This document shows positions 34,196 through 41,885 of a DNA stretch of 43,619 bases, in pieces. Each line of letters begins with the position of its first letter. Position 1 is the stretch's first letter. Under the pieces are notes generated by a model. It had not been told where the DNA came from and searched no databases. It was given only the letters and a program-made list of their open reading frames with translations. The position numbers and the translations under genes were made by a program. This DNA is from a bacterium (GTDB lineage Bacteria > Actinomycetota > Acidimicrobiia > Spongiisociales > ZC4RG35): NCBI GenBank assembly GCA_028819345.1, contig JAPPLW010000031.1:1-43619 (forward strand). The letters run 5' to 3'.

Positions 34196-36391
34196 TTAGC
34201 CGACCAGACGGGCGGCGGCGAGCCAGGCGTCGACCTGGTCGCGGTTGGCTGCGATCCACTCGTCAGCGTGCCGCTTGACGTCGTCCTCGGTGTTCTCGCC
34301 GAGGCTGTAGGTGACGTTCTGGAGGGTCACGTCAACCGGGTTGATCGTGAACAACTCGAGCAACCGGGCGGCGGCCGGGTTGGCGGCCAGGAAGTCGTTG
34401 TTCCCGGTGGCGCGAATGTCAGCCGCGTCCCAACCCAGGTTGCAGGGGTCGGTGGTGCACTGGTTACCGATCGACTTGGGACCTTCGATCTGGGTGTCGG
34501 AGATCGGGTCGTCGTGGATGGAGAGCCACACCGAGTTGTCGCCGGGGCGGAGGTCGCCAACGTAGTGGCTGGGCGCCCAGGTGTAAACCAGGTACGGCTC
34601 GCCGGCGGCGTCGCGGGCGATCGCGTCGGCGATCATGGCGTCATAGCCGCCGATGTCGAACTGCTCGACGTTCTCCCAACCGGCATTGGCGATCCACGAG
34701 TCGATGTTGACCCGGCAACCCCAGCCTTCGGGACAGCCCATTATCTGGAGGACGCCGTCGCCAGGCGAGACATCTGCTGCCTCGTAGGCGGCGAACTGAG
34801 CGGGGTCGTTCAACAGGGCGTCGAGGGTGGTGACCCCGTTCGCCTCGGCGAATGCCTTGTTGGTGATCAGCCCCTGCACGCCTGAACGCGGCATCTCGTA
34901 ACCGAGGGTGGTCACGTGCTCTGAGACCAGGGAACCGTCGGGCATCTCACCGGCCAGGAACTGGTTGTGGTTGGGGAACCACGAGTTGACCCAGAAGTCG
35001 AACTCGCCGTTGGCCATCGCCACGAAGGCGTTGGACGGCGCCAGCTCGAGGTCGGCGGGGTCCGACACGTCATAGCCCAACTCGCCCAGCAGCGCCGCGA
35101 CAATCGCAGCCTGCATGTAGCCAGTGGACCAGTTAGCCCGCGCCATCGTCACCGCCACACCGTCACCAGGGGTCATGCTGATCGGCTGCTTGGCCTTTTC
35201 GAGCCATGCGTCGACCTGGTCGCGGTTCGCCTCGATCCATTCGGCGGCGTGCCGCTTGACGTCGTCCTCGGTGTTCTCGCCGAGGCTGTAGGTGACGTTC
35301 TGGAGGGTCACGTCAACCGGGTTGATCGTGAACAACTCGAGCAACCGGGCGGCGGCCGGGTTGGCGGCCAGGAAGTCGTTGTTCCCGGTGGCGCGAATGT
35401 CAGCCGCGTCCCAACCCAGGTTGCAGGGGTCGGTGGTGCACTGGTTACCGATCGACTTGGGACCTTCGATCTGGGTGTCGGAGATCGGGTCGTCGTGGAT
35501 GGAGAGCCACACCGAGTTGTCGCCGGGGCGGAGGTCGCCAACGTAGTGGCTGGGCGCCCAGGTGTAAACCAGGTACGGCTCGCCGGCGGCGTCGCGGGCG
35601 ATCGCGTCGGCGATCATGGCGTCATAGCCGCCGATGTCGAACTGCTCGACGTTCTCCCAACCGGCATTGGCGATCCACGAGTCGATGTTGACCCGGCAAC
35701 CCCAGCCTTCGGGACAGCCCATTATCTGGAGGACGCCGTCGCCAGGCGAGACATCTGCTGCCTCGTAGGCGGCGAACTGAGCGGGGTCGTTCAACAGGGC
35801 GTCGAGGGTGGTGACCCCGTTCGCCTCGGCGAATGCCTTGTTGGTGATCAGCCCCTGCACGCCTGAACGCGGCATCTCGTAACCGAGGGTGGTCACGTGC
35901 TCTGAGACCAGGGAACCGTCGGGCATCTCACCGGCCAGGAACTGGTTGTGGTTGGGGAACCACGAGTTGACCCAGAAGTCGAACTCGCCGTTGGCCATCG
36001 CCACGAAGGCGTTGGACGGCGCCAGCTCGAGGTCGGCGGGGTCCGACACGTCATAGCCCAACTCGCCCAGCAGCGCCGCGACAATCGCAGCCTGCATGTA
36101 GCCAGTGGACCAGTTAGCCCGCGCCATTGTCACCGACACACCGTCGCCCGGAAGGGCCATGTCGTCGGCCATTTCCGTGGGCTCTTCCGGCTCGTCCATT
36201 TCGTCATCCATGGCGTCTTCCGGCTCGTCCATTTCGTCATCCATGGCGTCGTCGGTCGTGTCGGCAGGAGCGGCGGTGGTAGCCGCGGGCTCCTCCGTCA
36301 CTGCATCGTCCCCGTCATCTCCGCATGCCGCCGCTAAGAGCGCCAGCACCGAAAGGACGGCGATCAGATGCCTGATATGTCTTTTTCTCAT
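34196..36391 (-). CDS. Tandem two-domain glycine betaine/carnitine-binding lipoprotein
   Basis: A 731-residue secreted lipoprotein (LALLAAACGDDGDD lipobox) with an acidic linker and then two copies of an OpuAC/ProX-type binding domain, each about 320 residues. The two copies are almost identical, with differences only at their edges (e.g. PGDGVSVTM vs PGDGVAVTM and the terminal WIEANRD vs WIAANRD). Trp-rich blocks such as ARANWSTGYMQ, FWVNSWFPNH and YTWAPSHYVG fit the aromatic cage that binds trimethylammonium groups. The start ATG 36391 has AAAAGGAG before it. Importers with two linked binding domains are known (e.g. GlnPQ), but near-identity here points to a very recent in-frame duplication. 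It would feed the permease and ATPase encoded upstream. Confidence 0.88.
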   Translation of the reverse strand: MRKRHIRHLIAVLSVLALLAAACGDDGDDAVTEEPAATTAAPADTTDDAMDDEMDEPEDAMDDEMDEPEEPTEMADDMALPGDGVSVTMARANWSTGYMQAAIVAALLGELGYDVSDPADLELAPSNAFVAMANGEFDFWVNSWFPNHNQFLAGEMPDGSLVSEHVTTLGYEMPRSGVQGLITNKAFAEANGVTTLDALLNDPAQFAAYEAADVSPGDGVLQIMGCPEGWGCRVNIDSWIANAGWENVEQFDIGGYDAMIADAIARDAAGEPYLVYTWAPSHYVGDLRPGDNSVWLSIHDDPISDTQIEGPKSIGNQCTTDPCNLGWDAADIRATGNNDFLAANPAAARLLELFTINPVDVTLQNVTYSLGENTEDDVKRHAAEWIEANRDQVDAWLEKAKQPISMTPGDGVAVTMARANWSTGYMQAAIVAALLGELGYDVSDPADLELAPSNAFVAMANGEFDFWVNSWFPNHNQFLAGEMPDGSLVSEHVTTLGYEMPRSGVQGLITNKAFAEANGVTTLDALLNDPAQFAAYEAADVSPGDGVLQIMGCPEGWGCRVNIDSWIANAGWENVEQFDIGGYDAMIADAIARDAAGEPYLVYTWAPSHYVGDLRPGDNSVWLSIHDDPISDTQIEGPKSIGNQCTTDPCNLGWDAADIRATGNNDFLAANPAAARLLELFTINPVDVTLQNVTYSLGENTEDDVKRHADEWIAANRDQVDAWLAAARLVG
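34266..35146. repeat. Direct repeat, copy encoding binding domain 2
   Basis: About 881 bp, visually identical to 35247-36127 at a constant offset of 981 bp. Weaker similarity extends past both ends, where the first mismatches are at 34265/35246 and 35147/36128. Confidence 0.9.
35247..36127. repeat. Direct repeat, copy encoding binding domain 1
   Basis: Partner of the repeat at 34266-35146. The duplication keeps the reading frame (981 bp = 327 codons), so the two copies code for one fused protein. Confidence 0.9.
36183..36248. repeat. 33-bp tandem repeat in the lipoprotein linker
   Basis: Two identical 33-bp units (36183-36215 and 36216-36248) encode two copies of the acidic 11-residue unit DAMDDEMDEPE in the linker between lipid anchor and binding domain 1. 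Confidence 0.85.
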
Positions 36392-36469
36392 GTATTGCTC
36401 CTTTTCTATTCCATTTCGGCCTTTGCCTTGGGTTTCACGTCCTCCTTTGGTGTTTACCTCCTGTGTGAA

Positions 36470-38608
36470 TCATGTCGCTTCCGTGGCCATGGAGGTCTGA
36501 GGGTTCCCCTCTTGGGCCATCAACCCCGAATCGCTCGCGTACACCATGGACCGGCGGAACTCTTTCAGGACGCCTCGCGAGGAGATGAAGAGGAAGAACC
36601 CCGCCAGCAGGCACAGGAACGAGCCAAACCCACTGACGAAATTGGGATCGGAAGCGCGTACCAACGAGGCGATCCAACCGCCGGAGGCAAGCAGGACTCC
36701 CACCCCGACGGCCGACATAGCCACACTCCATATCCAGCGCCGCCGCTCCCCGCCGCCGAACACCCCGGCGGCCGGCAGGCTGAACAGGGCGCCCACCACT
36801 CCCAGCCACAGCGCCAGGCGTCCCAGGCCGGGTCCCTTCTGCTCGAAGCCGTCGGCGGCGATGGGGTTCTTACGTTGCGCCTCGGCCACCAGGGTGGCGA
36901 TCGATATGGCGTTCTGTCCCGCTTTGGAGGCGTCTTCTCGGGCCTCCTTCTCCAGTTCGTCGATCTCGGCCTGCAATTCGGGGGTGATCACCGACTGGGC
37001 GCGGGCGTCCACAAACCACGGTGACAGGCCGGCTACGGCGAGCAGGCCCACGATGGCCAGCGCGATGGCAATCCGGCTGAATGAGATGTTGATCCGCAGG
37101 GGACGGAGCGGGCTGTAGGGGGCAACCCGTATCCAGAGCGCCGACCCGATCACCGCGATCACCGCACCCGCCAGTGCCACCCAGGTACCGATCCCGTCCT
37201 GGTGGGACACCGCTTCGGGAGAGGGTCCGATCCACAGGTAGGAAACCGCCGATATCACCGCGCCCCCGGCGAACAGCAGCGCTCCATCGGCGCCGAACCA
37301 TCGAGCCCCCCGGCCGGGGCGGGTCAGGGTGGTAACAGCCGCGCCCAGCACCAGCAGGCTCATCGCCAAGACAGCGATCCCGAAGTAGCTTCCTCCCTCG
37401 GCCGCCAGTCCGCTGGCGCTGAGCCCGGCCAGGTCGAGGTCGGCGGAGCGGCTATAGCCGGAGATCAGCCCCGAGTCCAGGCTCCAGGGCAGGAATACAG
37501 AGACGATCCCGACAACCGCACCGACCAGGGCCACCAGCGCCCAGGTACGTTCCGAAACGCCGGCCGGGGCGGGTTTGCCCTCGGAGGCGTCCGGATCGCC
37601 GCCGCCTGATCCGGCAAGCAGGGCTTCGGGATCGCGCCGGTGCGCCCAGGCCCGGTAGATGCGGGTGAAGAGGTTGGCGCCCTCGCCGGACTCGGTCTGG
37701 GAGATACGGTCCAGCACCACCGCCACGATGAACAGGGCCAGACCCGCCGAAGTCGAGAGGGGAGTGTCGATGTTGATGACCGCCCGGAACACCAGGAGGC
37801 CGAGGCCGCTGGCGCCCATGATGGCGGCGATGCCGATCATCGAGATGGATAGCAGCAGGGTCTGGTTGAGCCCGGTCATTATGGCGGGCCGGGCCAGGGG
37901 AATCTGCACATCCAACAGCACCCTCCACTCCGAGGCCCCGTAGGCGCGGCTGGCCTCCACCACGTCCGCCGGGACCTGGCGGATTCCCAGGTTGGTCAGT
38001 CGTATCAAGGGGGGTATGGCGAACACCATCGTCACCATGGTGGCCGGCTCCGGGCCCAGCCCGAAGAAGAAGATGAACGGGATGATGTAGACGAAGGCGT
38101 GGACCACCTGCATGGCGTCGAGAGCCGGCCGCACCGCGTTCCAGACCCCGTCGACGCGTCCGCACAGCACGCCGAGGGGAATGCCGATGATGGCGCAGAT
38201 CACCACCGACACCACCACCAGACCGATGGTGACGACGGTCTCCTCCCAGAACTCGTTGCCCAACAGCCCGCAGAGCGCCAGCATCAACGCCAAGCCGACT
38301 CCGACCCTCAGATTGCGGGTCAGGGTGGCAACCACAAGCACGATGGCGCACACCAGCATCCAGGGCATGTCGGTCAGTTCCCACCAGGGGTGGTACTCGG
38401 GACTGACGACGAAGTTCTGGAACAGGAACGAAAAAGGCCACTTGATGACGTCCAGCACGGTTTCCATATTGGCCACCACCCACGACACCATCTCGTCCAT
38501 CCAGAACCCGAAGGGGATCTCCCACTCGTCGAGTATCGCGTTCTCCCAGAATCGCAGGGGGGCTTCGACCTCCTCGGCCTGGGCGAGTATCGCTCTCACG
38601 GCGCTCAC
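36470..38608 (-). CDS. Betaine-type ABC permease with a large extra membrane domain
   Basis: A 712-residue protein. Residues from about 40 to 310 form a ProW/OpuAB-type permease with the EAA loop (VVEASRAYGASEWRVLLDVQ, then IPLARPAIMTG) and IGIPLGVLCGR. Ordinary ProW permeases end at this point. Here about 370 more residues follow, with roughly eight more hydrophobic segments and one polar helical loop (ITPELQAEIDELEKEAREDA…). I do not recognise this part. The GTG start (38606-38608) overlaps the ATPase stop by four bases (GTGA). It would form the channel for betaine or carnitine uptake; the role of the extra domain is unknown. Confidence 0.85.
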   Translation of the reverse strand: MSAVRAILAQAEEVEAPLRFWENAILDEWEIPFGFWMDEMVSWVVANMETVLDVIKWPFSFLFQNFVVSPEYHPWWELTDMPWMLVCAIVLVVATLTRNLRVGVGLALMLALCGLLGNEFWEETVVTIGLVVVSVVICAIIGIPLGVLCGRVDGVWNAVRPALDAMQVVHAFVYIIPFIFFFGLGPEPATMVTMVFAIPPLIRLTNLGIRQVPADVVEASRAYGASEWRVLLDVQIPLARPAIMTGLNQTLLLSISMIGIAAIMGASGLGLLVFRAVINIDTPLSTSAGLALFIVAVVLDRISQTESGEGANLFTRIYRAWAHRRDPEALLAGSGGGDPDASEGKPAPAGVSERTWALVALVGAVVGIVSVFLPWSLDSGLISGYSRSADLDLAGLSASGLAAEGGSYFGIAVLAMSLLVLGAAVTTLTRPGRGARWFGADGALLFAGGAVISAVSYLWIGPSPEAVSHQDGIGTWVALAGAVIAVIGSALWIRVAPYSPLRPLRINISFSRIAIALAIVGLLAVAGLSPWFVDARAQSVITPELQAEIDELEKEAREDASKAGQNAISIATLVAEAQRKNPIAADGFEQKGPGLGRLALWLGVVGALFSLPAAGVFGGGERRRWIWSVAMSAVGVGVLLASGGWIASLVRASDPNFVSGFGSFLCLLAGFFLFISSRGVLKEFRRSMVYASDSGLMAQEGNPQTSMATEAT

Positions 38609-39828
38609 ATGAACACCTCTCGCTCGTAGTCGTCGATCAGCCGCTCCACCCTGCCCATCTCCTCCATGATCTTTCGGGGGTCGAGGTTGCCGATCAACCT
38701 GCCGCCCCCGTCGACCACCGCGATGGGCAGGCCGCGGCCCGCCGCGGCGTAGACGTCATTGAAGTGGTCGTCGCCCCTGGCGGTCTCGAAGTCGGTGCGG
38801 AGCGCCGGGGCCATTTCGGTGGTGCCCATTCTCCCGGCGCGTAGACCGTCCGCCACGGTGAGCAGATGGGTGGGGCGTCCCTGGTCATCCACCACGAATG
38901 CTCCTGCGCGGTCGCCAATGTGGGCGAGGGCCTTCCGTAGGGACATGGCCTTACGGATCGGTTTGGGCTTGTCCATCACTTCCAGGCACTCGATTACCCG
39001 GCCCTGGTCCACGTCCTGGACGAACTCGGCGACGTACCCGGTGGCGGGCTTGGTGAGGATCTCCTCGGGGGTGCCGATCTGGACCACCGCCCCGTCCTTC
39101 ATGATGCACACCCGGTCGCCGATGCGCAGGGCTTCGTTCAGGTCGTGGGTGATGAAGAGGATGGTCTTGCGAAGTTCGTTCTGGATCTCCATCATCTCAT
39201 CCTGCATCTGGCGGCGGATGAGAGGGTCCAGGGCGGAGAAGGCCTCGTCCATAAGGAGGATGGGTGGGTCGGAAGCGAGGGCCCGGGCAAGTCCCACCCG
39301 CTGCTGCATGCCTCCGGAGAGTTGGCGGGGGTAGGAGCCGGCGTAGGGCTCCAGCCCCACAAGGGAGAGCGCTTTCAAGGCGGCGGCGTCCCGTTCGGCC
39401 TTGGTGACTTTCTGGATCTTGAGGCCATACCCCACGTTCTCGATCACTGTCCGGTGGGGAAAGAGGGCGAAGTGCTGGAACACCATACCGGTCTTCTCGC
39501 GGCGGAAGGCCTGGAGGGCCGCTCCATCGAGGGTTTGAACGTCGACGCCGTCCACCCAGACCTGTCCGTGGGTGGCCTCGAATAGCTTGTTGACGGTGCG
39601 AAGGGCGGTGGATTTCCCCGAACCGGACAGGCCCATCACCACGAAGAGCTCTCCCTCGCCCACGGTGAACTCCACGTTGTTGAGGCCCACTACGTGGCCT
39701 GATTGACTCAGGACTTCGTCCTTGGAAAGACCCGAGCGGGTGAGTTCGAAAGCCCGCCCGCGAGGCTGCGGACCGAATATCTTATAGACGCTCTCCAGGC
39801 GAATCAGCCCGTCTGAATTAGCCGTCAT
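38605..39828 (-). CDS. Glycine betaine/carnitine ABC ATPase with CBS domains (ProV/OpuAA type)
   Basis: A 407-residue ATPase. It has the N-terminal leader typical of ProV (VYKIFGPQPRGRAFEL), Walker A GLSGSGKST (about 65), signature LSGGMQQR (about 168), Walker B ILLMDEAFSALD and the switch His ITHDLNEA. From about 285 on there is a pair of CBS domains (LRKALAHIGDRAGAFVVDD, LPIAVVDGGGRLIGNLDP), which in OpuA sense ionic strength. The ATG 39828 has AAAGGG before it. The order ATPase-permease-binding protein matches ProVWX. Quaternary ammonium uptake is the likely job. Confidence 0.9.
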   Translation of the reverse strand: MTANSDGLIRLESVYKIFGPQPRGRAFELTRSGLSKDEVLSQSGHVVGLNNVEFTVGEGELFVVMGLSGSGKSTALRTVNKLFEATHGQVWVDGVDVQTLDGAALQAFRREKTGMVFQHFALFPHRTVIENVGYGLKIQKVTKAERDAAALKALSLVGLEPYAGSYPRQLSGGMQQRVGLARALASDPPILLMDEAFSALDPLIRRQMQDEMMEIQNELRKTILFITHDLNEALRIGDRVCIMKDGAVVQIGTPEEILTKPATGYVAEFVQDVDQGRVIECLEVMDKPKPIRKAMSLRKALAHIGDRAGAFVVDDQGRPTHLLTVADGLRAGRMGTTEMAPALRTDFETARGDDHFNDVYAAAGRGLPIAVVDGGGRLIGNLDPRKIMEEMGRVERLIDDYEREVFM

Positions 39829-40030
39829 ATCGCCCTTTCCGGCCGCTTCCAGTCCGACATCTTTTGATCTGTGAACCGAACTCTAAAGGTTGTGTCCGAC
39901 TGTGGGTAGTAATAGGGGCGTTTTGTTCCTCACGCACCAGGCGAAAAGGGAACTGAATACTCCGGTTTAAGCCTGCCGCGGAGGCGGCCAGGTATGTGAA
40001 GCTCATATGCATTTACCAGTGACGGTCATC

Positions 40031-40060
40031 TGACTACTAGTTAAGTTAACGGAATGTCAA
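40031..40060 (-). promoter_or_regulatory. Promoter candidate with operator-like palindrome, betaine importer operon
   Basis: On the minus strand a perfect TTGACA (40060-40055) is followed by a spacer that contains the palindrome GTTAACTTAAC (40050-40040). A -10 would fall in TAGTAGTCA (40039-40031), which is a poor match. The palindrome between the boxes is in the right place for a repressor site. Confidence 0.4.
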
Positions 40061-40091
40061 CTATAAGGTCGCACAAACCCCGTTCTAAATA

Positions 40092-40108
40092 GTTCCACCC
40101 AGTGGAAC
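40092..40108 (-). terminator. Terminator-like hairpin after etfA
   Basis: A 7-bp inverted repeat (GTTCCAC / GTGGAAC) with a 3-base loop lies 48 bp after the etfA stop and is followed on the minus strand by TATTTAG. The stem is short, so termination may be partial. Confidence 0.45.
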
Positions 40109-40155
40109 GCAGGCGAGTGGCCAAGTGTCGGGCGCCGGGTCCCGGTAGAGGTGAC

Positions 40156-41124
40156 CTAGGTTCGAGCCTTGATTTCGGCGATGACCGCGGCCAGGATCTC
40201 GTGGAGGTCGCCGATTACCGCGTAGTCGGCCTTGGTGACCAGGGGGGCCTCCGGATCGGTGTTGATCGCCAGGATCTGCTTGGAGGCCATGCAACCCACC
40301 CAGTGCTGGACGGCGCCCGAAATTCCGCAGGCGATGTAGAGGTCCGGCGCGATCCGGGTTCCGGTCTGTCCCACCTGGTCGGAGTGGGGTCGCCACCCGT
40401 TGTTGGTCGCCACGCGGGAACACCCCACCACACCTCCCAGAAGTTCGGCCAACTCCTCCAGGATGGCGAAATTCTCCGCACTACCCACGCCTCTTCCCCC
40501 GCTAACCACCACCGGAGCGGTGGCCAGGGTGAGACCCTCGGCCAGTTTGACCCGTTCCACCACCCTGGTGCGGGCCAGGAAATCGGGTATCTCTGGGACG
40601 AAGGTGTCAAGCGGACCGGCGTCGCCGTTGGGCTCGGGGGCCGGGAAGGTGTGGGGTGCGATGGTCAGGAGTTTCAAGTCCGACCTGAGCCGGGCCCTCT
40701 CGAGGAGGCTCCCGCCCCATCTCACCCGGATCACCTCCCACGATCCGTCGGGACCGTCGGTGTCCACGATCTCGGTGACGTTGGCCACCAGCGGTCGGTC
40801 CAGGACCGCCGCCGTGTGGGCCATCACCTCCGCGCCGCGGTCATCGCCCAGAGAGATAACCGCCGAGAACTCCTTTTCGGACACCAACTGGGCCAGTGCG
40901 TCGCCGTAGGCCTCGGGCGCATAGTCGGACAGGATGGGGTGGTAGATCACGTACCCGCCCAGACCAGCCGGTTCGAGGGCCGCCCTGCCTCCTTCGCCGA
41001 CCGTCGCCAACTCCAGGGACGCGCCCAGGCTCTCGGCCAGGACACGGGCAGGAGTGAGCGCTTCGAGAGCCGAGGGGGAGAGAGTCCCCCGGTCGTTGTC
41101 CACGAACACCAGGATGCGGGTCAC
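40156..41124 (-). CDS. etfA: Electron transfer flavoprotein, alpha subunit
   Basis: A 322-residue EtfA/FixB protein. The C-terminal FAD-binding region is clear: VVVSGGRGVGSAENF, SDQVGQTGTRIAPDLYIACG, ISGAVQHWVGCMASK and ILAINTDPEAP. It accepts electrons from flavin dehydrogenases and passes them to ETF-quinone oxidoreductase. The GTG start (41122-41124) overlaps the etfB stop by four bases. Its position after an amine dehydrogenase-like gene and etfB suggests it takes electrons from that dehydrogenase. Confidence 0.93.
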   Translation of the reverse strand: MTRILVFVDNDRGTLSPSALEALTPARVLAESLGASLELATVGEGGRAALEPAGLGGYVIYHPILSDYAPEAYGDALAQLVSEKEFSAVISLGDDRGAEVMAHTAAVLDRPLVANVTEIVDTDGPDGSWEVIRVRWGGSLLERARLRSDLKLLTIAPHTFPAPEPNGDAGPLDTFVPEIPDFLARTRVVERVKLAEGLTLATAPVVVSGGRGVGSAENFAILEELAELLGGVVGCSRVATNNGWRPHSDQVGQTGTRIAPDLYIACGISGAVQHWVGCMASKQILAINTDPEAPLVTKADYAVIGDLHEILAAVIAEIKART

Positions 41125-41882
41125 AGGAGGCCCACCTCCTCCAGGAGGCGCACCACGCCCGGAGCGGCCTCGGCGCCGTGTCCGAGGATGACTGTCTCGG
41201 TGACCTCTTCGGCCGGTTTCAACAGGCTGACCATCTCCTGGCCTCCCGGAGTCATCTCCGCCGGGACCTCGTCGATCTCCGCTCGCCGGGACTTGAGACG
41301 GCCGGGAAGCGTGGGATAACGGGGCAGGGTTATCCCTTCCTTGGCCGCGGCTATGGCAGGCATCGGAAGTCGATAGACCTCGAAGCCCTCGTCGGTCTCG
41401 CGGCGGCCCACCACCTGGTCGCCATCGATCTCTATTCCCTTCAGACCGCTGATGACAGGGCGCCCCAGGGCCCGCGCCACCCGGATCCCGACCTGGTATC
41501 CGCCCGAGTCCGCCGACTCGTTGCCGAACAGGATCACATCGAAGGGTGACTCCCCCTCAAGGCTCCTGATGGCCTCCACCAGCGCAGACGCGGTGGCTTG
41601 CGGGTCCCACTCCGTTGAGTCGGCCGGCACCAGCACCACGCGGTCCGCCCCGACCGAGACGGAGTAGCGGAGCTGTTCGACGGCGTCCGGCGGCCCGAGG
41701 GTGAGTACGGTGGTAGTCCCGCCGTGTCTCTCCTTCAACTGCACGGCGGCCTCGACCGCGCACTCCTCGTGCGGGCTGGTGGTGAACCCCAGGTGACGGG
41801 TGTCGATGCCCTGGGAATCGTCGGTGAGGACGATCCGGGCGCCCGGGGCGGGCACCCGCTTCACACAGACGAGGATGTTCAC
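41121..41882 (-). CDS. etfB: Electron transfer flavoprotein, beta subunit
   Basis: A 253-residue EtfB/FixA protein. Typical segments are MNILVCVKRVPAPG at the start, ECAVEAAVQLKERHGG, FGNESADSGGYQVGIRVAR and GLKGIEIDG. It forms the heterodimer with EtfA and binds AMP. The gene starts 3 bp after the dehydrogenase-like gene and overlaps etfA, so the three are one transcription unit. Confidence 0.93.
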   Translation of the reverse strand: MNILVCVKRVPAPGARIVLTDDSQGIDTRHLGFTTSPHEECAVEAAVQLKERHGGTTTVLTLGPPDAVEQLRYSVSVGADRVVLVPADSTEWDPQATASALVEAIRSLEGESPFDVILFGNESADSGGYQVGIRVARALGRPVISGLKGIEIDGDQVVGRRETDEGFEVYRLPMPAIAAAKEGITLPRYPTLPGRLKSRRAEIDEVPAEMTPGGQEMVSLLKPAEEVTETVILGHGAEAAPGVVRLLEEVGLL

Positions 41883-41885
41883 CCC

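Larger units (their letters stand above)
39829..40155. other. Intergenic region between etfA and the betaine importer operon
   Basis: About 327 bp. It holds a terminator-like hairpin after etfA, a good -35 box with a palindrome in the spacer, and then a leader of about 200 bp before the ATPase start. I recognise no riboswitch class in the leader. A 64-codon minus-strand open frame (39818-40012) is not supported as a gene. Confidence 0.5.

Noticed and set aside
39818-40012. 64-codon minus-strand frame upstream of the betaine ATPase
   Set aside because: It overlaps the ATPase start, has no convincing ribosome site and no recognisable content.
39829-40030. Riboswitch in the long leader of the betaine importer operon
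   Set aside because: I could not match the sequence to a glycine, SAM, guanidine or other known riboswitch core.
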